Assembly (NCBI GenBank): GCA_020849375.1
Contig: JADLGJ010000035.1
Span: 1 to 36,376 of the forward strand
Source: Candidatus Omnitrophota bacterium
Lineage (GTDB): Bacteria > Omnitrophota > Gorgyraeia > Zapsychrales > JANLHA01
DNA length: 36,376 nucleotides
Direction of reading: 5' to 3'
Below the pieces are notes generated by a model that saw only the letters and a list, made by a program, of their open reading frames with translations, was not told the DNA's origin and did not search any database. Numbering within the stretch: the first letter of the stretch is position 1; every line of letters begins with the position of its first letter. This document shows positions 23,690 to 32,217 of this stretch, piece after piece. The translations under genes were made by a program, and so were the position numbers.

Positions 23690-24946
23690 TTATATTTTGT
23701 GGTTATTCGGCCTTGTATAAACTGCCTGAGCGACACTGATATTGCGAGTTTTGAATGCGGCTTCGCAATACGACCAATAATAATTCCACTTGCGGAAAAA
23801 CGCGTCGTCAAATCCCAACTCTTTGACTTCCGCGGCCCTGGCATTGAAATTCTCCCGCCACATCGCCAGAGTGCGGACATAGTGATCAGTGATGTCTTCG
23901 TAATCCAAAAGACACAAAGAACCGGTACGGTTGAGCCCCTGAATGATCCTCTTCATCGACGGCAAAAGACTGCCCGGGAAAATATGCTTTTGGATCCAAT
24001 CCACATTATCACGGAAACTTTCGTAGCGATGATCCGGAGAAAGGATCATTTGCAACCCCAAAAGCCCGTCTTTCGCCAAAAGCTCATGGCATTTTGCAAA
24101 ATAAGTGTCCAAATACTTATCACCGACCGCCTCGATCATCTCAATAGAGACGATCTTATCGAACTTCCCTTCCATCAATCGGTAATCGAGGAATTTAACT
24201 TCCGCCAACTTATTGATCCCCTCTTCAAAGAACCGTTTTGTTGCATAATCGAACTGCTCGCGGGAAACCGTCAAGGCCGTGACGTGACAACCATAGTTCT
24301 TGGCCGCATGGACCGCAAATCCGCCCCATCCGCCGCCGATCTCCAAAACTTTATCGCTTTCTTTGAGCCGAAGTTTTTGGCAAAGTTCATCGTATTTCTG
24401 GATCTGTGCCTGCTGCAGGCCCTGATCCGGCTTTTTAAAATACGCGCTGGAATAAGTCATCGTCTGGTCTAAAAAAAGCTTAAAGAAATCATTACCAAGA
24501 TCATAGTGCGCGGAAATATTTCTGCGGCTCCCATAGACCGAGTTCATCTTAGCGAGATGCTTAATAACATTTAGAAGCCCCAACCAGTTGACCGGGGTCA
24601 TTTTCTTTTTATCCGCCATCAAGGTCGGGTGATTTTCGACATTACGGATCATCCATTCAATGACCCGAGTAATGTCGGTCGTGTCCCAATCTCCGTCGAC
24701 ATAAGATTCACCAAAGCCCACATCGCCCGTCCAAAAACATTTTCTGAACATATTCCGATTACGCATCGTGATGTCGGCTTGCACTCCGCCCTGTCCGTCC
24801 CCATAGAGGAACTTACGCCCATCGGGAAGCTCTACCGTTAAGCGGCCTTCGCGCATCGGCTTAAAGATCATGTCGAAAATGGACTCATAAAGATCTCTTT
24901 TAGCGGTACCAGCTAATTTTATCGTTTCAACTTTTTCTCCAAGCAC
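23690..24946 (-). CDS. cyclopropane-fatty-acyl-phospholipid synthase family methyltransferase (first copy)
   Basis: SAM-dependent enzyme that methylates or methylenates unsaturated acyl chains of membrane phospholipids. An N-terminal lipid-binding domain (to about 125) precedes the methyltransferase fold, with SAM motif VLEIGGGWGGFAVHAA near 185 and the family segments RRNISAHYDLGNDFF, MTYSSAYF, YCEAAF. I place the start at the GTG at 24946 (418 residues), because AAGGAGG stands 6-7 bases before it; it overlaps the DUF1365 stop by 20 bases. Last gene of a five-gene operon that holds a second family member. Product could be cyclopropane, methyl-branched or furan acyl chains. Confidence 0.9.
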   Translation of the reverse strand: MLGEKVETIKLAGTAKRDLYESIFDMIFKPMREGRLTVELPDGRKFLYGDGQGGVQADITMRNRNMFRKCFWTGDVGFGESYVDGDWDTTDITRVIEWMIRNVENHPTLMADKKKMTPVNWLGLLNVIKHLAKMNSVYGSRRNISAHYDLGNDFFKLFLDQTMTYSSAYFKKPDQGLQQAQIQKYDELCQKLRLKESDKVLEIGGGWGGFAVHAAKNYGCHVTALTVSREQFDYATKRFFEEGINKLAEVKFLDYRLMEGKFDKIVSIEMIEAVGDKYLDTYFAKCHELLAKDGLLGLQMILSPDHRYESFRDNVDWIQKHIFPGSLLPSMKRIIQGLNRTGSLCLLDYEDITDHYVRTLAMWRENFNARAAEVKELGFDDAFFRKWNYYWSYCEAAFKTRNISVAQAVYTRPNNHKI

Positions 24947-25706
24947 GGAGAACCTCCTTCTGCAAATGCGGATGATCTTGTTTCGGATAAAAAGGGACTT
25001 TCTTAAAATAAAGCCACAGCGCGTGCACATGGATCAATGCGATCACGTTCAAAGTGACGAATGGAAAACGCAATGTTAGCCAGAGCAAGTTGCGTTTATT
25101 GAGCGCCCTGCGCTTTCCCGTCAATGAAGCGTAAAGGATCTTCTCCCCGTCGCTAACATCATCAACGCGGATGTCCAGACGTTCATCCGGGATCTTAAAA
25201 TTAAAATCGAACGAAATATCCAATTTTGAGAATGGCGAAATGTAGTAGAGCTTCCCCTGTTCGTCCTTAAAGGACTCACCTTGCAAGGCTGACGGAGGCA
25301 GAATAAAAGATTTGATCTCACCGAAAGTATTGCCGACCTCGGGAACCGAGCATAACGGCTGGCCGTTCTTATCAAAACAAAAATAAACGGAGATCGGATT
25401 AAAAACATAACCGAAGGTCCGTAAATTTGCCAACAACATCACGCGGCCAACTTCCTGAGTGATCCCCTTCGAACGCAGAAAATACAGCAGATTCTCCCGG
25501 GCATTAGATTGGCCAAAGGGCAAATGATCGTCGTCATAAAAACTATACAGCCGCCAGCGGTTATGCCCGACCAAAGAATTCTTTTGACAGAGCGCATCGA
25601 TCTCATCGAGATCAATGTAGAACATAAAGATCTTATGGCGCAAGCGGTGCTGTTTCGGCTTGGTCCGCAAATGCATCACGGTACACTCATAAAGGCATGA
25701 GTTCAT
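24927..25706 (-). CDS. DUF1365 family protein
   Basis: A 259-residue protein of the DUF1365 family, recognised by the N-terminal CLYECTVMHLRTKP, HKIFMFYIDLDE and LLANLRTFGYVFNPISVYFCF blocks. One hydrophobic stretch near 210-230 may touch the membrane. The biochemical role is unknown, but the family almost always sits beside an FAD amine-oxidase-like protein and a CFA-type methyltransferase, exactly as here, and is associated with acyl-chain modification. Its ATG overlaps the preceding stop (ATGA), and its end overlaps the next gene by 20 bases, indicating coupled translation. Confidence 0.9.
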   Translation of the reverse strand: MNSCLYECTVMHLRTKPKQHRLRHKIFMFYIDLDEIDALCQKNSLVGHNRWRLYSFYDDDHLPFGQSNARENLLYFLRSKGITQEVGRVMLLANLRTFGYVFNPISVYFCFDKNGQPLCSVPEVGNTFGEIKSFILPPSALQGESFKDEQGKLYYISPFSKLDISFDFNFKIPDERLDIRVDDVSDGEKILYASLTGKRRALNKRNLLWLTLRFPFVTLNVIALIHVHALWLYFKKVPFYPKQDHPHLQKEVLRAWRKS

Positions 25707-26971
25707 TGCCAGGTCATCTCTCCTGTGATCGCACGCGCCACCTCAAGCCCCGAGTTGAAGGCATCTTCATGGAAACCGTAACGGAAATAACTGCCGCAAA
25801 AATACACCGGGCCGCTCTGATTTAATTTATAAAGATCGTCCTGCGCCCGGATCGCTCCCAAACTGAACAACGGATGGTCATATTCGCCGCGCCAAAGGAC
25901 TTTTTTCGGGTCAACTTCTCCGGGATCATTGACAGAAACAAAATAATCTTTATTCTTAGAAACTTTTTGCAGGCTATTCATGTAATAGATCGTCGCCGGC
26001 AACAACCGGCCGCTCCGGTCCGAAGTGATGCGATAATTCCATGAGGACCAAACATTCCGGGTCTTCGGCATCACCGAAGTGTCAGTATGCAACACCACGT
26101 GATTATTCTGATATTGGAATTCTTTTAACAACCACCGCTCTGCAGGCGTCGCTCCTTCGCCCAATAACCGCAGACTTTGGTCCGCATGGCAGGCCATCAC
26201 AACATGGTCATAAGTTTTCTTTTGCCCATTGATATCGAAGACCGAAACCTTTCCAAATTCACGCAGCACTTCCATAGCCATATTCCCTAACAACACTTTC
26301 CCAGGGAATAATTGCATCAGGCGGTCACGGTAGATGCGGCTCCCTCCTGGAAGAGTGCGCCATTGATAATGGCCGCGCAGCCCGAGAAAGCCGTGATTCT
26401 TAAAAAATCGTACCAAGGTCACGATCGGAAAGTCGAGGATCTTATCCGGGGGAGTTGACCACACTGCTGAACTCATCGGGATCAAATATTTATGTAGAAA
26501 ATCATGCCCTAATTTCTTTTCTTGGACATAATTAGCGACCGTGTGGAATTGATATTTCTCGTTAGTCAAAACTTCCGGGGACTCACGGTTAAAACGGTGC
26601 ATCGCGAACAACAGGGCCCAAAAACTCGGCTTAAAGATATTGATCCTTTGGCCAAACAGGCCATTGAGCCCGGTCCCGCAATACTCTAACCCGCTCGGCA
26701 AATGCTGAACACTGAACGACATTGACGTTGGCATCGTCGGGACTTCCAACTCACGAAAAAAACGGGTCAAATTCGGATAAGTGATCTCGTTATAAACCAT
26801 AAAACCAGTATCCACATAAACGGTCTCGGAGTCTGTTTTTAAGGTGACCGTGTTAGTATGTCCTCCAGCATAATTATCTTTTTCGTAAAACGTGATATCG
26901 TATTTATCTTTTAAAAAATACGCTGCCGACATTCCGGCGATCCCGGTCCCGATGATCGCGACTGATTTCAT
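25703..26971 (-). CDS. FAD-dependent amine-oxidase-family oxidoreductase
   Basis: Flavoprotein of 422 residues. The N-terminal dinucleotide-binding motif IIGTGIAGMSAAYFL (5-19) and the following acidic residue in FYEKDNYAGGH are intact, and the chain ends with the second flavin motif VYFCGSYFRYGFHEDAFNSG. It resembles the desaturase/oxidase-like NAD(P)-binding proteins paired with DUF1365 and CFA synthases, not true monoamine oxidases. It probably introduces or isomerises a double bond in an acyl chain, or oxidises a methylated one; this is by context. ATGA overlaps with both the gene before and the gene after. Confidence 0.88.
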   Translation of the reverse strand: MKSVAIIGTGIAGMSAAYFLKDKYDITFYEKDNYAGGHTNTVTLKTDSETVYVDTGFMVYNEITYPNLTRFFRELEVPTMPTSMSFSVQHLPSGLEYCGTGLNGLFGQRINIFKPSFWALLFAMHRFNRESPEVLTNEKYQFHTVANYVQEKKLGHDFLHKYLIPMSSAVWSTPPDKILDFPIVTLVRFFKNHGFLGLRGHYQWRTLPGGSRIYRDRLMQLFPGKVLLGNMAMEVLREFGKVSVFDINGQKKTYDHVVMACHADQSLRLLGEGATPAERWLLKEFQYQNNHVVLHTDTSVMPKTRNVWSSWNYRITSDRSGRLLPATIYYMNSLQKVSKNKDYFVSVNDPGEVDPKKVLWRGEYDHPLFSLGAIRAQDDLYKLNQSGPVYFCGSYFRYGFHEDAFNSGLEVARAITGEMTWQ

Positions 26972-28017
26972 ACCACACCCCGCTTATTAAAAAGATAATG
27001 GCTGACGATCCACTCATTGCCGCCATTGTAACCCCACAATTCTGCGCAGGCCATAAAGAAAACACGCCAATAAACCCACCACTTCTGATATTGCTCGCCG
27101 TAGGTTCCCTTAAGGATCGGAATGATCTTATCCCGATGAGCATCCATGTTCTTCAGCCAGCATTCAGACGTTTTTTGATAATGCATCCCCGAAACACGCC
27201 AATGATCCTTGATCTGGAAATGATCCTGAAAAGATAACAAAAGATGGTCCGACGGCATAATCCCGCCGGTAAAGAAATACTTGGCGATCCAGTCCTTATC
27301 ATCCGTGTCGTCGTAAAGATAAGAAAACTCGCGGTGGGTAAAAATATGGACGAAAAGTTTTCCGTCGCTCTTAAGAAAGCTGGCCGCCTTGGCCATCAAC
27401 TTTTCATAATTGCGCATGTGTTCGAACATTTCGACCGAAACAAGGCGGTCAAAACGGCGGGACGTTTCAAAAACATTCATATCCGATGTGATGATCTCAA
27501 GGTTCTTAATGTTACGCGCCTTGGCCTGGCCGTCAATATAGTCTTTCTGCGTGCGGGAATTAGAAACGCCGACAAACTGGCTTTCCGGGAATTTCTGCGC
27601 CATAAACAAGGACAACGAACCCCAACCGCAGCCGAACTCCAGGACGGCTTGCCCATTACGCAAGTCGGCGCGCTCGCAAGTGATGGCGAGCATATCGCGT
27701 TCCGCCTCGGCGAGGTCGGTAACGCCATCACGGAAATAGCAGGAACTATATTTAAGATGCGGCCCGAGGACCAATTTGAAAAATTCGGTAGGAACTTCGT
27801 AATGCTGTTGATTCGCTTCCGGTGTATTGACCGCGATCGGGCTGGCTTTCAATTGATTGATCAGTTGGATCTGCCGGGCTTGCCCGAACTCCAGCCCGTC
27901 CTTTTTCTCAGCAGCGATCTTTTGGCGCAAAAGTTCACGAATGCCGAAACGGATAACGGGATCCGGCAACAGGCCTTTTTCTAATAATCCCTGAGAGAAT
28001 GTGACAAGATTGGCCAT
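26968..28017 (-). CDS. CFA-family methyltransferase (second copy)
   Basis: A second cyclopropane-synthase-like SAM methyltransferase, clearly diverged from the first. It lacks the long N-terminal lipid-binding domain and has the SAM motif VLEFGCGWGSLSLFMA near 130 and the family blocks QQHYEVPTEFF, KYSSCYF, SVEMFEHMRNY, HIFTHREF. The best start is the ATG at 28017 (349 residues), one base after the DUF1295 stop; an in-frame codon at 28086 lies inside that gene. The shorter form resembles the methyltransferases of furan or methylated fatty-acid pathways, so the two copies probably do different steps. Confidence 0.88.
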   Translation of the reverse strand: MANLVTFSQGLLEKGLLPDPVIRFGIRELLRQKIAAEKKDGLEFGQARQIQLINQLKASPIAVNTPEANQQHYEVPTEFFKLVLGPHLKYSSCYFRDGVTDLAEAERDMLAITCERADLRNGQAVLEFGCGWGSLSLFMAQKFPESQFVGVSNSRTQKDYIDGQAKARNIKNLEIITSDMNVFETSRRFDRLVSVEMFEHMRNYEKLMAKAASFLKSDGKLFVHIFTHREFSYLYDDTDDKDWIAKYFFTGGIMPSDHLLLSFQDHFQIKDHWRVSGMHYQKTSECWLKNMDAHRDKIIPILKGTYGEQYQKWWVYWRVFFMACAELWGYNGGNEWIVSHYLFNKRGVV

Positions 28018-28018
28018 A

Positions 28019-28816
28019 TTAAATCTTTCTCTTAGGCAGTGGAACGAACATGCTCGTCGACTGCTGATAGCGGCGGTATTCTTCACCCCGCGATATTAAT
28101 GATTGCGCTTCGGCGAACGGTACGCCAGTGACATTGATCAAGAAATGGTACATGATGAAGGGGCAAACCGCCGCCACCCAACCCCACGGGCTGCCAAGCG
28201 CAAAAACAAAATATCCGACCCACATTAACCATTCAAAGAAATAATTCGGATGGCGAGAATAATACCAGAGCCCCGTATCGCAAGTCTTTCCTTTATTGCT
28301 CGGATCGTTCTTAAATTTCTTCAGTTGCTCGTCGGCGATCGTTTCACCCGCGAAACCGGCCAGCCAGATGAAAACGCCAATAATCTCAATGGCCTGCAAT
28401 TCCGGGCGGCCATTGACGGCGATCAAAAGAAATGGCACGGATAAGACCAAAGCCAAAAGTGCTTCAACTTCAAAAAGCGCTAGAAACTTCCATTCCACAT
28501 TTGGCTTCCAATCTTCCCTGATCTTCTGATACCGTCGGTCTTCACGCTTCTCACGGGTCATCCGTGTCACCAGCAGGATACTCAACCGAAGCCCCCAAAC
28601 GGACACCATCAATACGATCAAGGCCGAGCGGAGAAGAAAACCATCACCTTTAACGGCATAAAATACCGCCAACAGGACCAATGACAAAGCCCACCCAATG
28701 TCCACGAATCCGGCATTATTGATCAGCAGACTTAAAACCCAAAAGACGAACATCAAGGCCGCGGCTAATAGGAACCCTTCAAACGCAAATATTTTAAAAA
28801 GAGCTACTATTTCCAT
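28019..28816 (-). CDS. DUF1295 (steroid 5-alpha reductase-like) membrane protein
   Basis: A polytopic inner-membrane protein of 265 residues, with about six or seven hydrophobic helices. It shows the family end-signature: TCDTGLWYYSRHPNYFFEWL (near 183-202), SPWGW, and EEYRRYQQSTSMFVP. Relatives use NADPH-linked reduction of a double bond, so in this operon it might reduce an acyl intermediate; no activity is proven. First gene of the five-gene lipid operon. 84 bases separate it from the PAS-LuxR gene on the same strand, and a small inverted repeat lies in that gap. Confidence 0.9.
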   Translation of the reverse strand: MEIVALFKIFAFEGFLLAAALMFVFWVLSLLINNAGFVDIGWALSLVLLAVFYAVKGDGFLLRSALIVLMVSVWGLRLSILLVTRMTREKREDRRYQKIREDWKPNVEWKFLALFEVEALLALVLSVPFLLIAVNGRPELQAIEIIGVFIWLAGFAGETIADEQLKKFKNDPSNKGKTCDTGLWYYSRHPNYFFEWLMWVGYFVFALGSPWGWVAAVCPFIMYHFLINVTGVPFAEAQSLISRGEEYRRYQQSTSMFVPLPKRKI

Positions 28817-28867
28817 AATTTTAGATCATTTGCGACGGATGACAACGATGAATAAACACGCACTTAA

Positions 28868-28882
28868 TATGTATTAAACATA
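28868..28882. promoter_or_regulatory. possible operator upstream of the lipid-modification operon
   Basis: TATGT and ACATA flank ATTAA (28868-28882), 52 bases before the DUF1295 start. It could be a regulator half-site pair, for instance for the adjacent PAS-LuxR protein, but five-base arms in AT-rich DNA can arise by chance. No clear -35/-10 pair was identified in this gap. Confidence 0.3.
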
Positions 28883-28900
28883 CACAACACGGAGAAAGCT

Positions 28901-29782
28901 CTAACTATTTCTAAAATAAGAAGTTAAATTAACACTGCGGTTAACAAGCCCGAGTTTGCGGCGAATCTTATTGCGGATGGTTTCAACAGTTTTGATGGAA
29001 ATATTAAGAGTGCTGGCGATATCTTTGCTGCTCAAACCTGACTTGACCAAGTTCGCGATCTCGACTTCGCGCGGCGAAAGACGATGGCTCGGCTGAGAAA
29101 GCTGCGAACCGAAGGCAGAGGTCAAATCCTTCAGATGCTCTTCGATAATGCCGATATATTTCTTCTCATGGCGGCTGCGGCTGCGGCCTAAGCGGCTTAA
29201 AGCCGGCAGAACAACAACTTCAACATTGTTGCTGACATTTTCCTTGATCTTCTTTTTTTCAATTTCGATCAACTCTAAGATCTCACGCAAAGCAGCATTC
29301 TTCTGCTCCAAAATATTCTTTTGTTCCAACAATTCTACTTCCATGCGTTTACGTTCGGTAATATCCCGCTGGATAGCAAGAAAATGAGTAATATGCCCTT
29401 CAACATCTTTGATCGGCTCAATATGCCATTCATTAATGAATTCACGGCCATCTTTACGGTAATTTACCGTCCAGCCCCGAAAGACCTCGCCTTTTTCAAG
29501 TTTTGAACGCAGATCGGAAAGAACGGCAGGATCCGTCTTCGCCCCCTGCAATAGCTTGGGCGTCTTTCCCACAACCTCTTCAGAGCGATAGCCGGTCATA
29601 CGGGTAAAAGCGGGATTGACATAAACAATGACCGGGCCGGCTACAGAGATATCAGCATTCGTGATCAGTATCGCATCTTCAGAAAAATAGACCGCAGCGG
29701 CTAACAACGATTCATCGATCGCCGCCGGCTGATTCATCCGCGCATTTTCTAAACCCGTTTGATATATTTTCTTAGTGCCCAT
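28901..29782 (-). CDS. PAS-coiled-coil-LuxR transcription regulator
   Basis: Cytoplasmic regulator, 293 residues, with three parts. Residues about 25-145 are a PAS domain with its PAC end (FLAIQRDITERKR). A charged coiled coil (about 145-185) follows. The C-terminal LuxR-type helix-turn-helix (about 230-290) reads LSPREVEIANLVKSGLSSKD then IKTVETIRNKIRRKLG. There is no receiver domain. The PAS resembles LOV domains (VGKTPKLLQG at 71-80) but has Thr-Pro where photoactive LOV has Asn-Cys, so flavin-cysteine photochemistry is not expected. It is the gene just before the lipid operon and is divergent from a PAS kinase; control of both is a reasonable inference. Confidence 0.85.
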   Translation of the reverse strand: MGTKKIYQTGLENARMNQPAAIDESLLAAAVYFSEDAILITNADISVAGPVIVYVNPAFTRMTGYRSEEVVGKTPKLLQGAKTDPAVLSDLRSKLEKGEVFRGWTVNYRKDGREFINEWHIEPIKDVEGHITHFLAIQRDITERKRMEVELLEQKNILEQKNAALREILELIEIEKKKIKENVSNNVEVVVLPALSRLGRSRSRHEKKYIGIIEEHLKDLTSAFGSQLSQPSHRLSPREVEIANLVKSGLSSKDIASTLNISIKTVETIRNKIRRKLGLVNRSVNLTSYFRNS

Positions 29783-29840
29783 TTCGAAGGTGGCTTTTAA
29801 GCTACTCTTAGTGATGAACTTGATGCATATTGGATACTAT

Positions 29841-29869
29841 TTTATATCAGGTTTTCTAAAAAATGCCAA
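29841..29869 (-). promoter_or_regulatory. promoter of the PAS-LuxR gene
   Basis: On the minus strand, -35 TTGGCA (29869-29864), 17-bp spacer, -10 TATAAA (29846-29841). It is back to back with the kinase promoter; the two -35 elements are 14 bp apart. The transcript leader would be about 50 bases. Confidence 0.6.
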
Positions 29870-29883
29870 ATCTTTCTTTGTCA

Positions 29884-29912
29884 TTGACTTTTATCTACGG
29901 GACTGTTATAAA
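29884..29912 (+). promoter_or_regulatory. promoter of the PAS histidine kinase operon
   Basis: -35 TTGACT (29884-29889), 17-bp spacer, -10 TATAAA (29907-29912). The leader to the ATG at 30022 would be about 100 bases; it includes the palindromes AAGCGCTT (near 29970) and GATCGCGATC (29992-30001). The 239-base gap 29783-30021 is thus explained by two divergent promoters and this leader. Confidence 0.6.
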
Positions 29913-30021
29913 AAATTTATTCAAGTTATCCTTGTTGTTTACAATAATGTTTTTAGTCTTTGCGCCCCAAGCGCTTACGAAAGCACCCGTGATCGCGATC
30001 AACCACTAAAAAAAATAAACC

Positions 30022-32217
30022 ATGCACGCCCCCTCTCACGCGTTTCCTAAAAGGAGACAACGGCATCTTTGGGCCGGTTCGCTATTAGCTCTTCTGGCGA
30101 TCATTTGGTACACCATCCTTTTTTTCTCTCTCAGCAAGAACGCCGGGTCAGCATCCCCCCTCATCAGCGCACAATATCTCATCTCCATCGTTTTCCTGCT
30201 GATCATGACCTTGATCATTTTGATCACGAGCCGTAATCATCACGCCCGGGAAAGAAATTTACAAGAAGCCCAACAACAATATTTTGACCTTGTGCAGCAA
30301 GCCGCGGACCCCGTGATCGTCCTCAATGAACTCGGAACGATCGTTTCCGCAAATCCGGCTGTTGAACAAATGTCGGGGTATACACCTCAAGAACTGATCA
30401 ATAAGCATTTCCTAAAAATAAATGTCCTCGTCGGAAATGCTGTCGCAACGGCCGCACGGGAATTTTTACTGACCCTCAAGGGGGATATCCGTCCACCTTT
30501 CGAACTTTCCATGCTAAGAAAGAACGGAACCCCGCTCACTTCTGAAGCCCACTCCCGCCGCGTCAAAAATGCCAATGGCCGCTGGGCGGTTCACGTGATC
30601 TTGCGCGACATCACCGACCGTAAGAATGCGGAACAAAACTTGGTTGCGGAGAAAAATAAGGCAAGAAACTACCTCAACGTCGCCGGTGTCATGATCATGA
30701 CACTTGACCGGGACGGACGTGTAACCCTGATCAACAAAGAAGGCTGCAGGATCCTCGGCTATCCCGAATATCAGATCCTCGGGCAGAATTGGTTCACAAA
30801 ATTCTTACTACCCGAAGACGCCACCGAGATCAAACCTGTTTTTGAAGACCTCGTATCCGGCGATGAGACCCGTTACCGCACAAAAGAAAATCTTGTCATT
30901 ACAAAAACTGGCGAAAAACGGCTGATCTCCTGGAACAATACTTTGATCCGCGATAATGAGAACAATATCGTGGGAACTTTAAGTTCAGGACAAGATATTA
31001 CCGAAAAACGGTTGATCGAAGACCAATTGAATCTGCAGAGCGCCGCCCTGGATGCAGCCGCGAACGCCATCGTGATCACCAGAAAGGACGGCAAGATCGT
31101 CTGGGCCAACCAGGCTTTCACCGAGATCAGCGGCTACACCCGCGAAGAATGCGTCGGGCAAACACCGCGAGTCCTTAAGTCCGGTCTCCACAACGAACAT
31201 TTCTATGAAAATCTCTGGAACACGATCATTGACGGGAAAATATGGCACGGAGAAATTGTCAACCGCCGCAAAGATAACCGTCTTTATACGGAAGAAATGA
31301 CCATTACTCCGGTCCGCAACCGCACCGGCGAAGTCGAACACTTTATCGCGATCAAACGCGATGTGACGGAGCGCAAACGGTTACAGCAGAACTTAGAACA
31401 AGCCAATCTCGAACTGGAAGCGAATGGACGCAAATTGGAACGGACATTATTAGAAATGGCCGCCAAGAATAAACAATTGCAGGAAGCCCAGAATCAACTC
31501 ATTCAAAGCGAAAAATTAGCCGCGATCGGCGTCCTCTCGTCCGGGATCGCCCATGAGATCAAGAACCCTTTGGCCATTATCAGCTTAAGTATCGAAGAAT
31601 TTGAAAGCCATTCCGAGCAATTGGATGCTCAGAACAAGACCTACGTACAAATGATCAAGCGCGCAGCGGATCGCGCCAACAATGTTATTATTGAACTACT
31701 GCGTTTTGCCCGCGTCTCCGACCTGACGATCGAAAAGATCAATTTTTACAACCTTATTGAAGGGACATTACTGCTCGTCAGAAATAACGCTAAGTTCAAA
31801 AGTGTTTCCGTCGAGCAAACGACCAGTGATAAAAATCTTGAAGTGTCCGGTGACCGCATCCTTTTAGAGCAGGTTTTTTTTAATCTCTTGATGAATGCGC
31901 TCGATTCAACCGAACGCGGCGGGCAGATCACGGTGGCGACCCGCCTGCGCAAGGAGTTCTCACAAGAGGAGGTCGTGATAGACGTCAAAGACACCGGCAG
32001 CGGGATCCCGGCGGACATTTTACCGAAGATCTTTGAACCTTTTTTCACGACGAAAGAACAAGGCAAAGGGACTGGCTTAGGGCTCAGCACAGTGTATACT
32101 TTACTTAAGCGCCACCGCGGCACGATCGACGTGCAAAGTACTGTCGGTGAAGGGACGACTTTCACGGTCACACTGCCCTTGGCGCCCAAAGAACAAACGG
32201 AGGTAAAAAATGGATAA
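30022..32217 (+). CDS. membrane sensor histidine kinase with three PAS domains
   Basis: A 731-residue sensor kinase. Two transmembrane helices (about 15-36 and 47-68) enclose a very short loop, so sensing is probably through the membrane or the cytoplasmic PAS domains. Those lie at about 85-205, 215-335 and 340-455, each ending in a PAC-type D-I-T or D-V-T block. A coiled coil (about 455-500) leads to HisKA with H511 in SGIAHEIKNPL and HATPase_c (NLLMNALDSTERGG, DTGSGIPADI, GKGTGLGLSTVYTLL). It overlaps the response regulator by 8 bases, so they form a pair. No ribosome site before the ATG. Confidence 0.88.
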   Translation: MHAPSHAFPKRRQRHLWAGSLLALLAIIWYTILFFSLSKNAGSASPLISAQYLISIVFLLIMTLIILITSRNHHARERNLQEAQQQYFDLVQQAADPVIVLNELGTIVSANPAVEQMSGYTPQELINKHFLKINVLVGNAVATAAREFLLTLKGDIRPPFELSMLRKNGTPLTSEAHSRRVKNANGRWAVHVILRDITDRKNAEQNLVAEKNKARNYLNVAGVMIMTLDRDGRVTLINKEGCRILGYPEYQILGQNWFTKFLLPEDATEIKPVFEDLVSGDETRYRTKENLVITKTGEKRLISWNNTLIRDNENNIVGTLSSGQDITEKRLIEDQLNLQSAALDAAANAIVITRKDGKIVWANQAFTEISGYTREECVGQTPRVLKSGLHNEHFYENLWNTIIDGKIWHGEIVNRRKDNRLYTEEMTITPVRNRTGEVEHFIAIKRDVTERKRLQQNLEQANLELEANGRKLERTLLEMAAKNKQLQEAQNQLIQSEKLAAIGVLSSGIAHEIKNPLAIISLSIEEFESHSEQLDAQNKTYVQMIKRAADRANNVIIELLRFARVSDLTIEKINFYNLIEGTLLLVRNNAKFKSVSVEQTTSDKNLEVSGDRILLEQVFFNLLMNALDSTERGGQITVATRLRKEFSQEEVVIDVKDTGSGIPADILPKIFEPFFTTKEQGKGTGLGLSTVYTLLKRHRGTIDVQSTVGEGTTFTVTLPLAPKEQTEVKNG

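Noticed and set aside
23699-24472. 257-residue plus-strand ORF
   Set aside because: Antisense to the first CFA-type methyltransferase gene; its composition is that of a mirrored coding frame.
27244-27984. 246-residue plus-strand ORF
   Set aside because: Antisense to the second CFA-type gene, no support.
28901-29782. Blue-light LOV photoreceptor reading of the PAS domain
   Set aside because: The PAS has the L-Q-G tail of the LOV motif but Thr-Pro where the photoactive Asn-Cys should be, so cysteine-flavin photochemistry is not expected.
29775-30050. 91-residue plus-strand ORF across the divergent promoter region
   Set aside because: Covers both divergent promoters, has no ribosome site, and ends in another frame of the kinase gene.
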